Assembly: GCA_030426355.1 (NCBI GenBank)
Contig: JAUHYQ010000004.1
Span: 1 to 64,000 of the forward strand
DNA length: 64,000 bases
Source: Gammaproteobacteria bacterium
Lineage (GTDB): Bacteria; Pseudomonadota; Gammaproteobacteria; Steroidobacterales; GCA-2729495
Reading direction: 5' to 3'
Positions 1 to 8,042 of this stretch are shown here, one piece after another. Made by a program: the position numbers and the translations under genes. The notes beneath the pieces are model-generated. The model saw nothing but the letters and a program-made list of their open reading frames with translations, did not search any database and had not been told where the DNA came from. Within the stretch, counting starts at the first letter, position 1; the number at the start of each line of letters is the position of its first letter.

Positions 1-5
1 AGCAT

Positions 6-57
6 CTGGGGGTATTTCCTGGCTGGGGGTATTTTATACCCCCAGATATACCCCCAG
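6..57. repeat. Nested inverted repeats beside ssrA (likely integrase arm sites)
   Basis: The ten-base word CTGGGGGTAT occurs at 6-15 and 23-32, and its inverse ATACCCCCAG at 36-45 and 48-57. The inner pair forms a perfect 10-bp stem with a 3-base loop, and the outer pair encloses it. G5-TAT direct and inverted repeats next to a tmRNA or tRNA 3' end are typical of arm-type sites of tyrosine integrases. The integrase itself would lie left of base 1 and is not visible, so the role is inferred. Confidence 0.5.
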
Positions 58-133
58 GAAGTGTGAAAAGGCGGGAGATGGCGTGATATCCGGAGATAGC
101 CTTTTGCTAAACGTATTTGCTTGATTTGGATAA

Positions 134-159
134 GAAAAAAGCGCCGCTGAGGGCGCTTT
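134..159 (-). terminator. Intrinsic terminator of ssrA
   Basis: Read on the minus strand, AGCGCC and GGCGCT form a 6-bp GC-rich stem (140-145 with 152-157) around a 6-base loop, followed by a run of T. It lies about 35 bases past the tmRNA 3' end and is oriented to stop ssrA transcription. Confidence 0.75.
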
Positions 160-164
160 CTCTT

Positions 165-188
165 GAGTTTTCAAACGCTTGAAGACTC
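165..188. repeat. Near-perfect inverted repeat just past the tmRNA 3' end
   Basis: GAGTTTTCAA (165-174) and TTGAAGACTC (179-188) form a 10-bp inverted repeat with one imperfect position and a 4-base loop ACGC. It lies 5 bases past the tmRNA CCA end, between the gene and its terminator. It could be a 3' trailer hairpin for processing or part of an attachment site; the sequence does not decide. Confidence 0.45.
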
Positions 189-193
189 GGTGA

Positions 194-553
194 TGGTGGA
201 GGCGGCCGGAATCGAACCGGCGTCCGCAAGCTATCCGCCCCATGCTCTACATGCTTATTCTGTCTTTAATCTCACTGAAGGTAACCCAACAGACGGGGTA
301 GGCCGACAGCCAGTTTAGTAAGGTTTTAACGATCGGGCCCCAAACATGCCCTCACGCGATTCTGTGTAGATGACACCGGTGACCGAACGCACAGACACGT
401 GCCGGGCCGATGGCGCTAGAACTGGTTTTTAAGCAGCTAGTGCGTAGTTGTCGTCGTTGGCAACTATAAGGTTTACAGCTGGATTAACGAGGTACTCTGT
501 CCCTCGGCATGCACATGAAGGTTCAACACCCACGTCGAAGCCATGTCGCCCCC
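194..553 (-). ncRNA. ssrA: tmRNA (10Sa RNA)
   Basis: Transfer-messenger RNA that frees stalled ribosomes with SmpB and tags the unfinished protein for proteolysis. On the minus strand it starts GGGGGCGACATGGCTTCGACG-like at 553 and ends in the tRNA-like T-arm (GGTTCGATTCC) and encoded CCA at 194, giving 360 nt. A resume codon GCC opens a reading frame ANDDNYALAA-stop at 461-429, close to the E. coli tag ANDENYALAA. The smpB gene lies next to it on the same strand, as in many gammaproteobacteria. The 3' end is a common integration site for genomic islands, in line with the repeats at 6-57. Confidence 0.97.
429..461 (-). other. ssrA: tmRNA proteolysis tag reading frame
   Basis: The eleven codons GCC to TAA encode ANDDNYALAA. 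The ALAA end is the usual ClpXP/FtsH degron. The tag lies in the middle of the tmRNA, where the resume codon is expected. Confidence 0.95.
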
Positions 554-585
554 AGTTCTCAATATTTACAAGTTTCCTGAGGTTT

Positions 586-606
586 CCCGGTCTACGACTG
601 ACCGGG
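586..606 (-). other. Hairpin in the presumed pre-tmRNA leader
   Basis: CCCGGTC and GACCGGG form a perfect 7-bp stem with a 7-base loop, about 33 bases before the mature tmRNA 5' end. A weak -10-like TATAGA at 620-615 on the minus strand would put the hairpin in a leader removed by RNase P. The rest of 554-742 shows no gene; the promoter call is tentative. Confidence 0.35.
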
Positions 607-742
607 CCTGTAATTCTATACCCGCACTAGACCGCGGGAAAGCGGCAAAGTTCACGAAAGTGGCTTTAAGTGGGCGTATTTGGGCCTCATTCCAGATACG
701 GCGTGAAGCGGGCTTAAAGGCCCTGGCCGAAACGCATGGGCG

Positions 743-1225
743 TTACTGCTTGCTCTTTAGAATGCGTGCCTGCTGGCGTTTCCAGTCGCGTTCTTTGTCA
801 TCGGCCCGCTTGTCGTGTTGTTTTTTGCCCTTGGCCAGCCCGATCTTCAACTTGGCACGACCCTTTTTCCAGTAGAGGGTCAGCGGAACGAGCGTGTAGC
901 CTTTACGTTCCACGGCACCGGTCAGGCGATCTATTTCCATCCGGTTGAGCAGCAATTTCCGCTGCCGGGTGGGTTGCGGAGTGATATGGGTAGAGGCGGT
1001 CGGCAGCGGGGAGATATTGCAGCCGGTCATGAAAACCTCACCATTGCGAACAAATACGTAGGCCTCGGTGAGCGTTGCACGGCCGGCCCGCAGGCTTTTG
1101 ACTTCCCAGCCTTCCAGGCACAAACCGGCCTCGAAATCGTCTTCGATGTGAAAATCGTGGCGCGCCTTGCGGTTTTCGGCAATGGTGTTGTCGCCCGCGC
1201 CCTTATTTTTCTTTGCTTTGGCCAT
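743..1225 (-). CDS. smpB: SsrA-binding protein SmpB
   Basis: SmpB binds the tRNA-like part of tmRNA and carries it to stalled ribosomes for trans-translation. The 160-residue product has the usual length. It shows the early family motif around [11 protein letters not shown], the core [11 protein letters not shown], and a basic C-terminal tail ([15 protein letters not shown]) that in this family folds into the empty mRNA channel. The ATG at 1225 gives a full-length protein. It lies upstream of ssrA on the same strand, so the RNA and its protein partner may be co-transcribed or separately promoted. It is divergent from the symporter gene across a 74-bp gap. Confidence 0.97.
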   Translation of the reverse strand: MAKAKKNKGAGDNTIAENRKARHDFHIEDDFEAGLCLEGWEVKSLRAGRATLTEAYVFVRNGEVFMTGCNISPLPTASTHITPQPTRQRKLLLNRMEIDRLTGAVERKGYTLVPLTLYWKKGRAKLKIGLAKGKKQHDKRADDKERDWKRQQARILKSKQ

Positions 1226-1299
1226 GATTATTCGCCGGTTGTCCCTGCAACGGCTTTAAGCCACAATCTTCTCAATTTTTGCCGCGCGGTGATAGCAAT

Positions 1300-2709
1300 A
1301 TGTCCGACACGGAAGCCGGAAACGGCCGCCGTAGTTCCCTACACGGGTTCTGGTCTTCGAAACTCGCTTTTATTCTTGCTGTAACCGGCTCTGCGGTCGG
1401 CCTCGGTAATATATGGAAGTTCCCCTACATTGCGGGTGAGAACGGCGGTGGCGCCTTTGTATTGATCTATTTGCTGTGTGTGTTTGGCGTGGGTTTGCCG
1501 ATCATGATGTCCGAGACCATGCTGGGCCGGCGCGGGCGACGCAATCCTGTTGCATCAATGGCCTTGCTCGGTGAAGAAGAAGGCGGCGGCAGTTGGTGGG
1601 CTGTCATCGGTTTGTCGGGCGTTATCGCCGGGTTTCTGATCCTCTCGTTCTACAGCGTTATCGCCGGTTGGGTATTGGCCTACGTGGTTAAATCCATATC
1701 GGGTGTATTCGTGGCCGCCGATGCTGCCAGCGTAAAAACGCTGTTTGGCTCGCTTGCAGGGGATTGGCGGGAGACTGCGATCTGGCATACGGTTTTTATG
1801 ATCATAACGGTCGTGGTTGTGGCGCGCGGTGTTGAGCGTGGTCTGGAACAAGCCGTGACATTGATGGTTCCGGCGCTGGTAGCAATATTGCTCATCCTGT
1901 TAGGGTTTTCGGCGGCGACCGGCGAATTTGAAATGGGTGTGCGGTTCATGTTTGAGCCGGATTGGTCGAAGGTGAGCGGCGCGACGGTGCTGGCGGCCAT
2001 GGGCCAGGCCTTTTTTACCCTTAGCGTTGGCATGGGCTGTGTCATGGCTTACGGTGCCTATTTGCCGCAGGAGACTTCCATCCCGGCGACGGCTACCGCG
2101 GTGGTATGTGCCGATACTCTGGTGGCGATTCTCAGCGGCCTGGTGATATTCCCCATTGTGTTTGCCAACGGTATTGACCCGATGGCCGGTCCCGGGCTCA
2201 TTTTTGAGGCCTTGCCGTTGTCCTTCGGCAACATGCCGGGCGGCGTGTTTTTTGGCACGTTGTTCTTTTTGCTGGTGGGATTTGCTGCGCTGACATCGGC
2301 TATCAGCTTGATGGAACCGGCCGTTGCGTGGTGGGTTGAACGATTTGGTGCCACCCGTGCGCGCGCATCGACCGTTATTGGCGTGATTATCTGGGCACTC
2401 GGCTTTCTGAGCGTGTTTTCCTTCAACTTGTTGTCGGACTTCAAATTCCTCAACGGCACGTTCATGGACAATTTCGACTACGTGACCAGCAATATTATGC
2501 TGCCGTTGGGCGGTCTGCTAATTACGATTTTTTGTGGCTGGGTTATGTCCGAGAACTCGGTAACTGACGAGCTGAACATCGGGCAATCAACGTTGTATCG
2601 CAGTTGGCGTTTTCTGACGCGTTTTGTCGCGCCGGTTGCCGTGGTTCTTGTATTTCTCAATGCAGTCGGCTGGTTGGACTGGTTGCTGGCTGGCGCGGCC
2701 ACGACCTGA
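1300..2709 (+). CDS. Sodium-dependent transporter, NSS (SNF) family
   Basis: A 469-residue inner-membrane protein of the neurotransmitter:sodium symporter fold (LeuT type), which imports amino acids or similar solutes with sodium. The unwound first helix is plain: GSAVGLGNIWKFPY followed by ENGGGAF, the sodium and substrate site of the family, and about eleven hydrophobic segments follow. The substrate cannot be read from sequence. The ATG at 1300 has GGTGA at 1288-1292; a TTG further upstream is less likely. It sits between smpB and ratA, which are adjacent in E. coli, so it looks like a lineage-specific insertion into that cluster. The stop is 2 bp before ratA. Confidence 0.9.
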   Translation: MSDTEAGNGRRSSLHGFWSSKLAFILAVTGSAVGLGNIWKFPYIAGENGGGAFVLIYLLCVFGVGLPIMMSETMLGRRGRRNPVASMALLGEEEGGGSWWAVIGLSGVIAGFLILSFYSVIAGWVLAYVVKSISGVFVAADAASVKTLFGSLAGDWRETAIWHTVFMIITVVVVARGVERGLEQAVTLMVPALVAILLILLGFSAATGEFEMGVRFMFEPDWSKVSGATVLAAMGQAFFTLSVGMGCVMAYGAYLPQETSIPATATAVVCADTLVAILSGLVIFPIVFANGIDPMAGPGLIFEALPLSFGNMPGGVFFGTLFFLLVGFAALTSAISLMEPAVAWWVERFGATRARASTVIGVIIWALGFLSVFSFNLLSDFKFLNGTFMDNFDYVTSNIMLPLGGLLITIFCGWVMSENSVTDELNIGQSTLYRSWRFLTRFVAPVAVVLVFLNAVGWLDWLLAGAATT

Positions 2710-2711
2710 GT

Positions 2712-3149
2712 ATGCGCACGGTTAATCGCAGCGCACTGGTGCCATACAGCGCGCAGCAGATGTACGCGCTGGTTGAAGATGTCGCGGCATACCCACAGTT
2801 CTTGCCCTGGTGCACGGGTGCCAAGGTTCACGGGCAGACAGACATCGAACTCACCGCCAGCATTAGCCTCGGTGTCGGCGCGCTGCACACCGAATTTAAA
2901 ACCCGAAACGCGCTGCAACCGCCCGATTCGATGACCATGGATTTGCTGGACGGGCCGTTCAGTTCCCTGCAGGGGCGCTGGGATTTCGCGTCTCTGGGCG
3001 ATGCCGGGTGTGAAGCGCAATTGCAAATCGAATTTGAATTCTCCAGTGCTGCGATGGATCTTTTATTCGGTGCCGGTTTTGAGAAAATCTGCAATGAGCT
3101 GATTGACGCTTTTGTCAGGCGTGCAAACGAACTCTACGGCCATGGTTGA
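2712..3149 (+). CDS. ratA: RatA/COQ10-like START-domain protein
   Basis: A small (145 aa) START-like protein of the RatA/PasT family. The N-terminus (residues 1-40, with YSAQQMYALVEDVAAYPQFLPW) is the family signature, and GxLxTEFKTRN and the C-terminal amphipathic helix also fit. E. coli RatA was described as blocking 70S formation, but the family is closest to the ubiquinone-binding protein COQ10, so a role in quinone handling is as likely. The ATG at 2712 is 2 bp past the symporter stop. Its end overlaps rnfH by 8 bases, indicating co-translation. Confidence 0.9.
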   Translation: MRTVNRSALVPYSAQQMYALVEDVAAYPQFLPWCTGAKVHGQTDIELTASISLGVGALHTEFKTRNALQPPDSMTMDLLDGPFSSLQGRWDFASLGDAGCEAQLQIEFEFSSAAMDLLFGAGFEKICNELIDAFVRRANELYGHG

Positions 3150-3456
3150 GGCAACTTCAATATCCGTTGAAGTGGCCTATGCGACGCCGGAGCGGCAAAA
3201 AATAGTCAGCCTGCAGGTGGCTGATAGGAGTGCTGCACGAAAAGCGGTGCTGGCCTCCGGGTTGGATGCCGATTTTAACGAGTTGGATTTGCATCGTTGC
3301 CCCATCGGCGTTTTCGGTTCGGTAGTGGCCGATGACTATCATCTGCGGGCGGGCGACCGGGTCGAAATTTATCGACCGCTACTCAATGAGCCTCGAGCAG
3401 CTCGCCGTGCAGCGGCCGAGCGGGGCGATACCATCGGTGCGCGACAAAAAATCTGA
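3142..3456 (+). CDS. rnfH: RnfH family ubiquitin-fold protein
   Basis: A 104-residue protein of the RnfH (UPF0125, E. coli RatB) family with a beta-grasp fold. Recognisable parts are the opening VEVAYATPERQKIVSLQV, the middle LHRCPIGVFGSVV and the end LRAGDRVEIYRPL. Its molecular job is not established; the name comes from genomic linkage to rnf electron-transfer genes, and here it is linked to ratA as in E. coli. The ATG at 3142 overlaps the ratA stop. The stop directly abuts the convergent bamE stop with no spacer. Confidence 0.9.
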   Translation: MVEATSISVEVAYATPERQKIVSLQVADRSAARKAVLASGLDADFNELDLHRCPIGVFGSVVADDYHLRAGDRVEIYRPLLNEPRAARRAAAERGDTIGARQKI

Positions 3457-3783
3457 TTACTGTGGCTGCGCTTCAACGTCGAGTTGAACTTCACGCACGA
3501 CGTTTTCGTCAAACCAGACGATTATCCAGCGATGTTCTGCCTTGTCACTGCGGCCGGGGCGAAAATAGTAAAGGTAGTCCCACCGGTCGTCATGAAAGCT
3601 ATCGGTGATGACGGGGGTCCCGAGCAAAAAGCGCACCTGGCTGCGCGTCATGCCGACCACTACTTTTTCTACGTCGGTCTGTTCAAGCTTGTTGCCTTGT
3701 TGCACATCCAGTTCGTAGACGCACCCAGCTCCAAGCAATGCGGCCGCCATAACCACCGTGGTCAGCCAACTCGATAATCGCAT
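3457..3783 (-). CDS. bamE: Outer-membrane assembly lipoprotein BamE
   Basis: BamE (SmpA/OmlA) is a lipoprotein part of the BAM complex that folds beta-barrel proteins into the outer membrane. The 108-residue precursor has a signal peptide ending in GAGC (Cys at about residue 21) and the domain signature VEKVVVGMTRSQVRFLLGTPVITDSFHDDRWDY split over residues 37-70. The ATG at 3783 was chosen because it gives a normal lipoprotein signal; longer upstream readings do not. It is divergent from fur across 113 bp and convergent with rnfH, in the conserved smpB-ratA-rnfH-bamE neighbourhood. Confidence 0.95.
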   Translation of the reverse strand: MRLSSWLTTVVMAAALLGAGCVYELDVQQGNKLEQTDVEKVVVGMTRSQVRFLLGTPVITDSFHDDRWDYLYYFRPGRSDKAEHRWIIVWFDENVVREVQLDVEAQPQ

Positions 3784-3896
3784 GCTGTTGATCCTGTAAG
3801 CGCCGGGCATAGCCTGTCTGGCTGCGCGCGGCAAATTCCACCATAATCCGTGGACGCGATGATAACCGGTTGCAGCAGAATCTGCAGAATTCCCTA

Positions 3897-4310
3897 ATGG
3901 ACGACACTCAGCACAGTAGCGACCTGCACAGGGCGGGGCTAAAGGCAACCACGGCCCGCATCCGTATATTGCAGTTGTTCGAGCAGAGCCCGTCGAGGCA
4001 CCTTAGCGCCGAAGATATTTATAAGACGCTGACCGATGCCGGCGACGAGGTGGGTCTGGCCACGGTCTATCGTGTGCTGTCGCATTTTGAATCGGCCGGC
4101 TTGCTGGTGCGCCATAACTTCGAAGAGGGACGTTCGGTCTTCGAGCGCGCATCAGACGGGCATCACGATCACATGGTCGATATGGACACGGGTCGCGTCA
4201 TCGAGTTTGTGGACGAAGACATCGAGAAGCTGCAGCAGAAAATTGCCGAAAAGCACGGCTACGATATTGTCAGCCACAACCTGGTGCTGTTCGTAAAAGC
4301 GAAACGCTGA
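3897..4310 (+). CDS. fur: Ferric uptake regulator Fur (cysteine-free)
   Basis: An iron-responsive repressor of 137 residues. The winged-helix half (residues 1-80) has HLSAEDIYKTL and GLATVYRVLSHFESAGLL; the dimerisation half has the metal ligands in DGHHDHMVDMDTGRVIEF. The protein has no cysteine at all: the CxxC structural zinc pair of E. coli Fur reads DMDT here, and the C-terminal cysteines are missing because the protein ends early. Pseudomonas Fur is similar but keeps one cysteine. The ATG at 3897 starts MDDTQHSS; a TTG nine codons upstream is possible. Divergent from bamE, which is common for fur. Confidence 0.93.
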   Translation: MDDTQHSSDLHRAGLKATTARIRILQLFEQSPSRHLSAEDIYKTLTDAGDEVGLATVYRVLSHFESAGLLVRHNFEEGRSVFERASDGHHDHMVDMDTGRVIEFVDEDIEKLQQKIAEKHGYDIVSHNLVLFVKAKR

Positions 4311-4339
4311 GTAAGTGACCCGTTCTCCGGCGCTTCGGC

Positions 4340-6031
4340 TTAGCCCGCTTTTTGCGGTTTGCCGGCAGCTTCCAGCATCTCTTGCGCATGCGCGCGCGTG
4401 CGAGCGGTTATTTCCACGCCGCCCAGCATGCGCGATATTTCTTCGACGCGCTCCTCATGCGTTAATGCGGCAACCCGCGTGCGGGTGGTCTTGCCGTCAC
4501 TGAGCTTACTGACGCGAAAGTGCCCGTGGCCTTTGCTTGCAACCTGCGCTAGATGAGTCACGCACAATACCTGACTGGAATTTGCCAGTTCGCGCAGCCG
4601 TGCACCGACCATATCCGCGGTGCCACCACCAACCCCCGCATCCACCTCGTCAAAAATCAGCGTGGGGGTTTGTCCCCGTGAACTGGCTGCCACCTGAATA
4701 GCCAGGCTGATACGCGACAATTCGCCACCGGAGGCGACCTTGCTCAGCGCGCCGGGTTGAATGCCGGGATTGATCGCCACGTTGAACTCGACCCGTTCCG
4801 CACCGGCTGGCCCGGGGCGCTCGAGCGCCTGCAGGACGATGCTAAACACCCCATCGGGCATGCCGAGCTGCCGAATGTTTTCGCTGACCTGCTGTTCCAG
4901 CGTGTCAGCCGCTGCGCGTCGCGCCTTACTGAGTTTTTTGCAGAGTTTTTGCAGCTGCGCATTTGCTTCTTCTGCCTGGGCGTGCAGCGACTCGAGGGTG
5001 TCGTCGGCATGCTCAATTCTGTCCAGTTCCGTGCGCAGTTGTGCGGCAAGTTCTGGCAATTCCGCGGCGCTGACGCGATGTTTACGCGCCATATCGTGCA
5101 TTGCTCCAAGGCGCGCTTCGATGGCGCCCAGATCCATGTCCGTGTCGGCATCCTTGGACAAATACTGCCGCAGCGAGTCCGCAGCCTCGGCGGTCTGGAT
5201 CTCGGCATCGTTAAGCAGCCGGGCTATACCCTGCAGTTGCGGATCCAGCTCGGCGAGTTCTTCAACCAGTGCGCGTACTTTGCTTAGCAAGTCATGCGCA
5301 GAAGGGCTGTCGTCATTTTCGTAAAGCCAACGCAAAGCGTCGCCAGCGCCGGTGCTGAGCCGGTTCGCATTGGCAGCGCGTTTGTGAATTGTGTCCAGTT
5401 CGTCGATCTCGCCCGGCTGTGCATCCAGCGCCTCAAGTTCCTGTACCTGAAAGCTCAACAGGTCGAGTCGTGCATGCTGATCGGCGCGCGCCGCCGCCAG
5501 CTCCGAGTATTGCTGCTGCAGGGTGTGCCATGTGTTGTAGGCTGCGCGCACCTGTTCTGCCTGATCGCTCAAGCCGCCGTGCCGATCCAGCAGTTGTCGC
5601 TGTGTGTCTGCCTTTCCCAATGACTGGTGTGCCTGTTGTCCGCAGATGTCCACCAGCAGTTCGCCCAGTTCGCGAAGTGTCTGCATCGGCACAGGCCGAC
5701 CGTTGATATAGCCGCGTGATCGTCCTTCCGCAGTGACTACGCGCCGCATTACGCAGCCACCGTCCGCCTCCGCATCCAGATCACTGTCTGTCAGCCAACG
5801 AGCAGCCTCACTGTCCGGGGCTATGTCGAAACTTGCGCTGACTTCGGCGCGTTCGGCGCCGGATCTGACGGCGTCGCTGTCAGCACGGTCGCCCAGCGCT
5901 AACGAAAGGGCATCGATCAGTATGGATTTGCCGGCGCCGGTTTCTCCGGTTAGTACGGTTAGCCCGGTGCCGGGTTCCACCTCGACTTCATCGACGACGG
6001 CGAGGTTACGTATGAGCAGGTGGTTCAGCAA
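4340..6031 (-). CDS. recN: DNA repair protein RecN
   Basis: An SMC-like ATPase of 563 residues that helps repair double-strand breaks. The Walker A motif GETGAGKSILIDAL lies near residues 29-42, a central coiled-coil stretch covers about 160-380, and the C-terminal lobe has the signature region ASGGELSRISLA and Walker B LIFDEVDAGVGG. It follows nadK by 23 bp on the same strand and is probably co-transcribed with it. In E. coli recN is SOS-controlled; I found no clear LexA box here. Convergent with fur. Confidence 0.96.
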   Translation of the reverse strand: MLNHLLIRNLAVVDEVEVEPGTGLTVLTGETGAGKSILIDALSLALGDRADSDAVRSGAERAEVSASFDIAPDSEAARWLTDSDLDAEADGGCVMRRVVTAEGRSRGYINGRPVPMQTLRELGELLVDICGQQAHQSLGKADTQRQLLDRHGGLSDQAEQVRAAYNTWHTLQQQYSELAAARADQHARLDLLSFQVQELEALDAQPGEIDELDTIHKRAANANRLSTGAGDALRWLYENDDSPSAHDLLSKVRALVEELAELDPQLQGIARLLNDAEIQTAEAADSLRQYLSKDADTDMDLGAIEARLGAMHDMARKHRVSAAELPELAAQLRTELDRIEHADDTLESLHAQAEEANAQLQKLCKKLSKARRAAADTLEQQVSENIRQLGMPDGVFSIVLQALERPGPAGAERVEFNVAINPGIQPGALSKVASGGELSRISLAIQVAASSRGQTPTLIFDEVDAGVGGGTADMVGARLRELANSSQVLCVTHLAQVASKGHGHFRVSKLSDGKTTRTRVAALTHEERVEEISRMLGGVEITARTRAHAQEMLEAAGKPQKAG

Positions 6032-6054
6032 AGTTTACGCGGTTCCTGATGGCC

Positions 6055-6945
6055 CTAATGACGATCGCGCTTGTCGCGACCCCAGTATAGTTTGTCGCGC
6101 AGTATTTCGTAGTAGTCATAGCCGGGCGGATGAATCAGTTTTACTTCATTTGCACTGGCGGTAATACGCAGTGTATCGCCCACCGACATCGCGCCAATAT
6201 GCTCGCCGTCGCCGCTCACGTCGGCCTCCGCACCGTGATTCTCGACCAGTTCAATGTCAGTCGTGCTGCGACCGCTGATCACGATGGGCCGATCGGCCAG
6301 CGTATGCGGGCAGATCGGCGCGAGCACAATGGCATCGAGATGCGGTTCCATGATCGGCCCGCCCACGCTCAGCGCATACGCGGTCGAACCGGTGGGAGTG
6401 GCTGCGATAAAGCCGTCGCCCCCGTGGGTATTCACATAGTGCCCGTCAACAGCCGTTCGGTATTCCAGCATACGGGCAGTTTCGCGCCGCTTGATTACCA
6501 CGTCGTTTACCGCGATGCCGCTGCTCACAATCGTCCCTGAACGGACGATTGCAGCACGCAGCAGCATGCGGGTTTCCTGTTCGTAGTTTCCGCTAAGTAC
6601 AGCATCCACGCTTTCCTGAATGTCTTCCGGTCGCACGTCAGCCAGAAAGCCCAGCCGACCCCGATTGATGCCGAGTACCGGAACGGCATGCGCCGACGCG
6701 TAGCGTGCCGCATGCAGCATGGTGCCATCCCCGCCCACGGCGATTACCAGGTCGGCACCGGCTGGCAGCACGTCATCCTCAACCTCCGCATGGCGGGCCG
6801 GCGCAGCAGGCGCAGGCAGTCGGCTGGAAACCGTCACGTTGAGGTTGCGGGCGCACAGGTGCTCGACGGCGACGCCCACGGTCTCAACCGCTGCCGCGTC
6901 TGTCGAATTGCCCATAATGACAACGTTTTTAAAGGCCTGGCTCAT
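6055..6945 (-). CDS. nadK: NAD kinase
   Basis: Phosphorylates NAD to NADP with ATP in the cytoplasm. The 296-residue protein has the GGDGTM motif (VIAVGGDGTMLHAARYA), the NDVVIKR segment, and the glycine-rich block GGDGFIAATPTGSTAYALS that binds NAD. The ATG at 6945 starts MSQAFKNVVIMGNS, a normal N-terminus; longer readings run into hrcA promoter DNA. It is divergent from hrcA with only 30 bp between start codons, so the two promoters must overlap. Likely an operon with recN, as in E. coli where the two are neighbours. Confidence 0.96.
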   Translation of the reverse strand: MSQAFKNVVIMGNSTDAAAVETVGVAVEHLCARNLNVTVSSRLPAPAAPARHAEVEDDVLPAGADLVIAVGGDGTMLHAARYASAHAVPVLGINRGRLGFLADVRPEDIQESVDAVLSGNYEQETRMLLRAAIVRSGTIVSSGIAVNDVVIKRRETARMLEYRTAVDGHYVNTHGGDGFIAATPTGSTAYALSVGGPIMEPHLDAIVLAPICPHTLADRPIVISGRSTTDIELVENHGAEADVSGDGEHIGAMSVGDTLRITASANEVKLIHPPGYDYYEILRDKLYWGRDKRDRH

Positions 6946-6975
6946 TTCCGCATCATAACCTGTAGAATTAATTCC

Positions 6976-8034
6976 ATGGCGAACGATATCACCGGAAAGC
7001 TGCCTGACGAGCGGGCCAAGCATATTCTGCGCACGTTGGTGCAGCAGTTTATCCGTGATGGCCAGCCGGTGGGTTCGCGCACGCTTTCCAAGGCCAGTGG
7101 TCTGAGTCTGAGCCCGGCGACTATCCGGAACGTGATGGCTGACCTTGAGGATTTCGGGTTTATTGCGTCCCCCCACACTTCGGCCGGGCGTGTGCCCACT
7201 CCCAAGGGGTATCGCTTTTTTGTGGATGCCCTCATGAAGTTTTCGCCGGTCGACGAGCAGTCATTGCGCGAACTGCAGATTTTGCTGACAGACGAGCAGC
7301 AACTCGATCGGCGAGCCGTTGCCGAGACGGCCTCAACCGCTTTGTCGGCGCTAACGAGCATGGCGGGCCTGGTGACACTTCCAAAGCAGGCGCACGTGAC
7401 CCTGCGGCAAATTGAATTTCTGCCGATCTCCGATCGACGAGTGCTAACTATCCTGGTGACCAGCGAGTCTGAGGTGCAGAACCGTATTCTTAATATGGAC
7501 CGCGATTTCAAACCGGATGAGCTGCGCCGCGCTGCCAATTACCTGAATGATAATTTTGCCGGAAAGGAAATCAGCGACATTCGTCGGCTGGTGCTTGAAG
7601 AGCTCGAGCAAACTCAGCAGACCATGAATCAGTTGATGATCGACACCATTACATTCGCACAGCGAGCCTTGGATGCTGAATCGAGCAGCGGTTTCGTGAT
7701 GACCGGCGAAACCAAGCTGATGAATTATGACGAGTTGTCCGATATCAACAAGTTGCGCAAATTGTTCGAAGCCTTTAGTCAGCAGCGGGAGATACTCGGC
7801 CTGCTCGACCGCAGCATAGCGGCCGACGGGGTGCAGATATTTATTGGGGAAGAGTCCGGGTACCAGATGCTCGACAGTTGCAGCATCGTGACTGCGCCTT
7901 ACAAAGTTAACAACGATGTGGTCGGTGTTTTGGGCGTGATCGGCCCGACCCGCATGGCCTATGAACGCGTTGTCCCGATTGTCGATATCACTGCCAAACT
8001 GGTCGGTGCCGCGCTGAACCAGAGCTCGCAGTAG
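6976..8034 (+). CDS. hrcA: Heat-inducible transcription repressor HrcA
   Basis: HrcA represses chaperone genes by binding CIRCE operators. The 352-residue protein has the winged-helix N-terminus (residues 1-95, with SPATIRNVMADLEDFGFIAS and HTSAGRVPTPKGYRFFV) and a GAF-like C-terminal half ending GPTRMAYERVVPIVDITAKL. The ATG at 6976 has no Shine-Dalgarno sequence; TAGAAT lies at 6963-6968, so a leaderless or near-leaderless mRNA is possible. It is followed by grpE-dnaK-dnaJ. I found no CIRCE (GCACTC with GAGTGC at 9-base spacing) upstream of these genes, so its target is probably groESL elsewhere. Confidence 0.95.
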   Translation: MANDITGKLPDERAKHILRTLVQQFIRDGQPVGSRTLSKASGLSLSPATIRNVMADLEDFGFIASPHTSAGRVPTPKGYRFFVDALMKFSPVDEQSLRELQILLTDEQQLDRRAVAETASTALSALTSMAGLVTLPKQAHVTLRQIEFLPISDRRVLTILVTSESEVQNRILNMDRDFKPDELRRAANYLNDNFAGKEISDIRRLVLEELEQTQQTMNQLMIDTITFAQRALDAESSSGFVMTGETKLMNYDELSDINKLRKLFEAFSQQREILGLLDRSIAADGVQIFIGEESGYQMLDSCSIVTAPYKVNNDVVGVLGVIGPTRMAYERVVPIVDITAKLVGAALNQSSQ

Positions 8035-8042
8035 TCGGCAGC

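Noticed and set aside
34-243. Small minus-strand reading frame across the tmRNA 3' end
   Set aside because: It overlaps the tRNA-like end of tmRNA and its terminator; no known protein.
2712-3149. Toxin-antitoxin system (RatA with RnfH/RatB)
   Set aside because: The pair is a conserved housekeeping cluster and RnfH is not an established antitoxin; the COQ10-like fold argues for another role.
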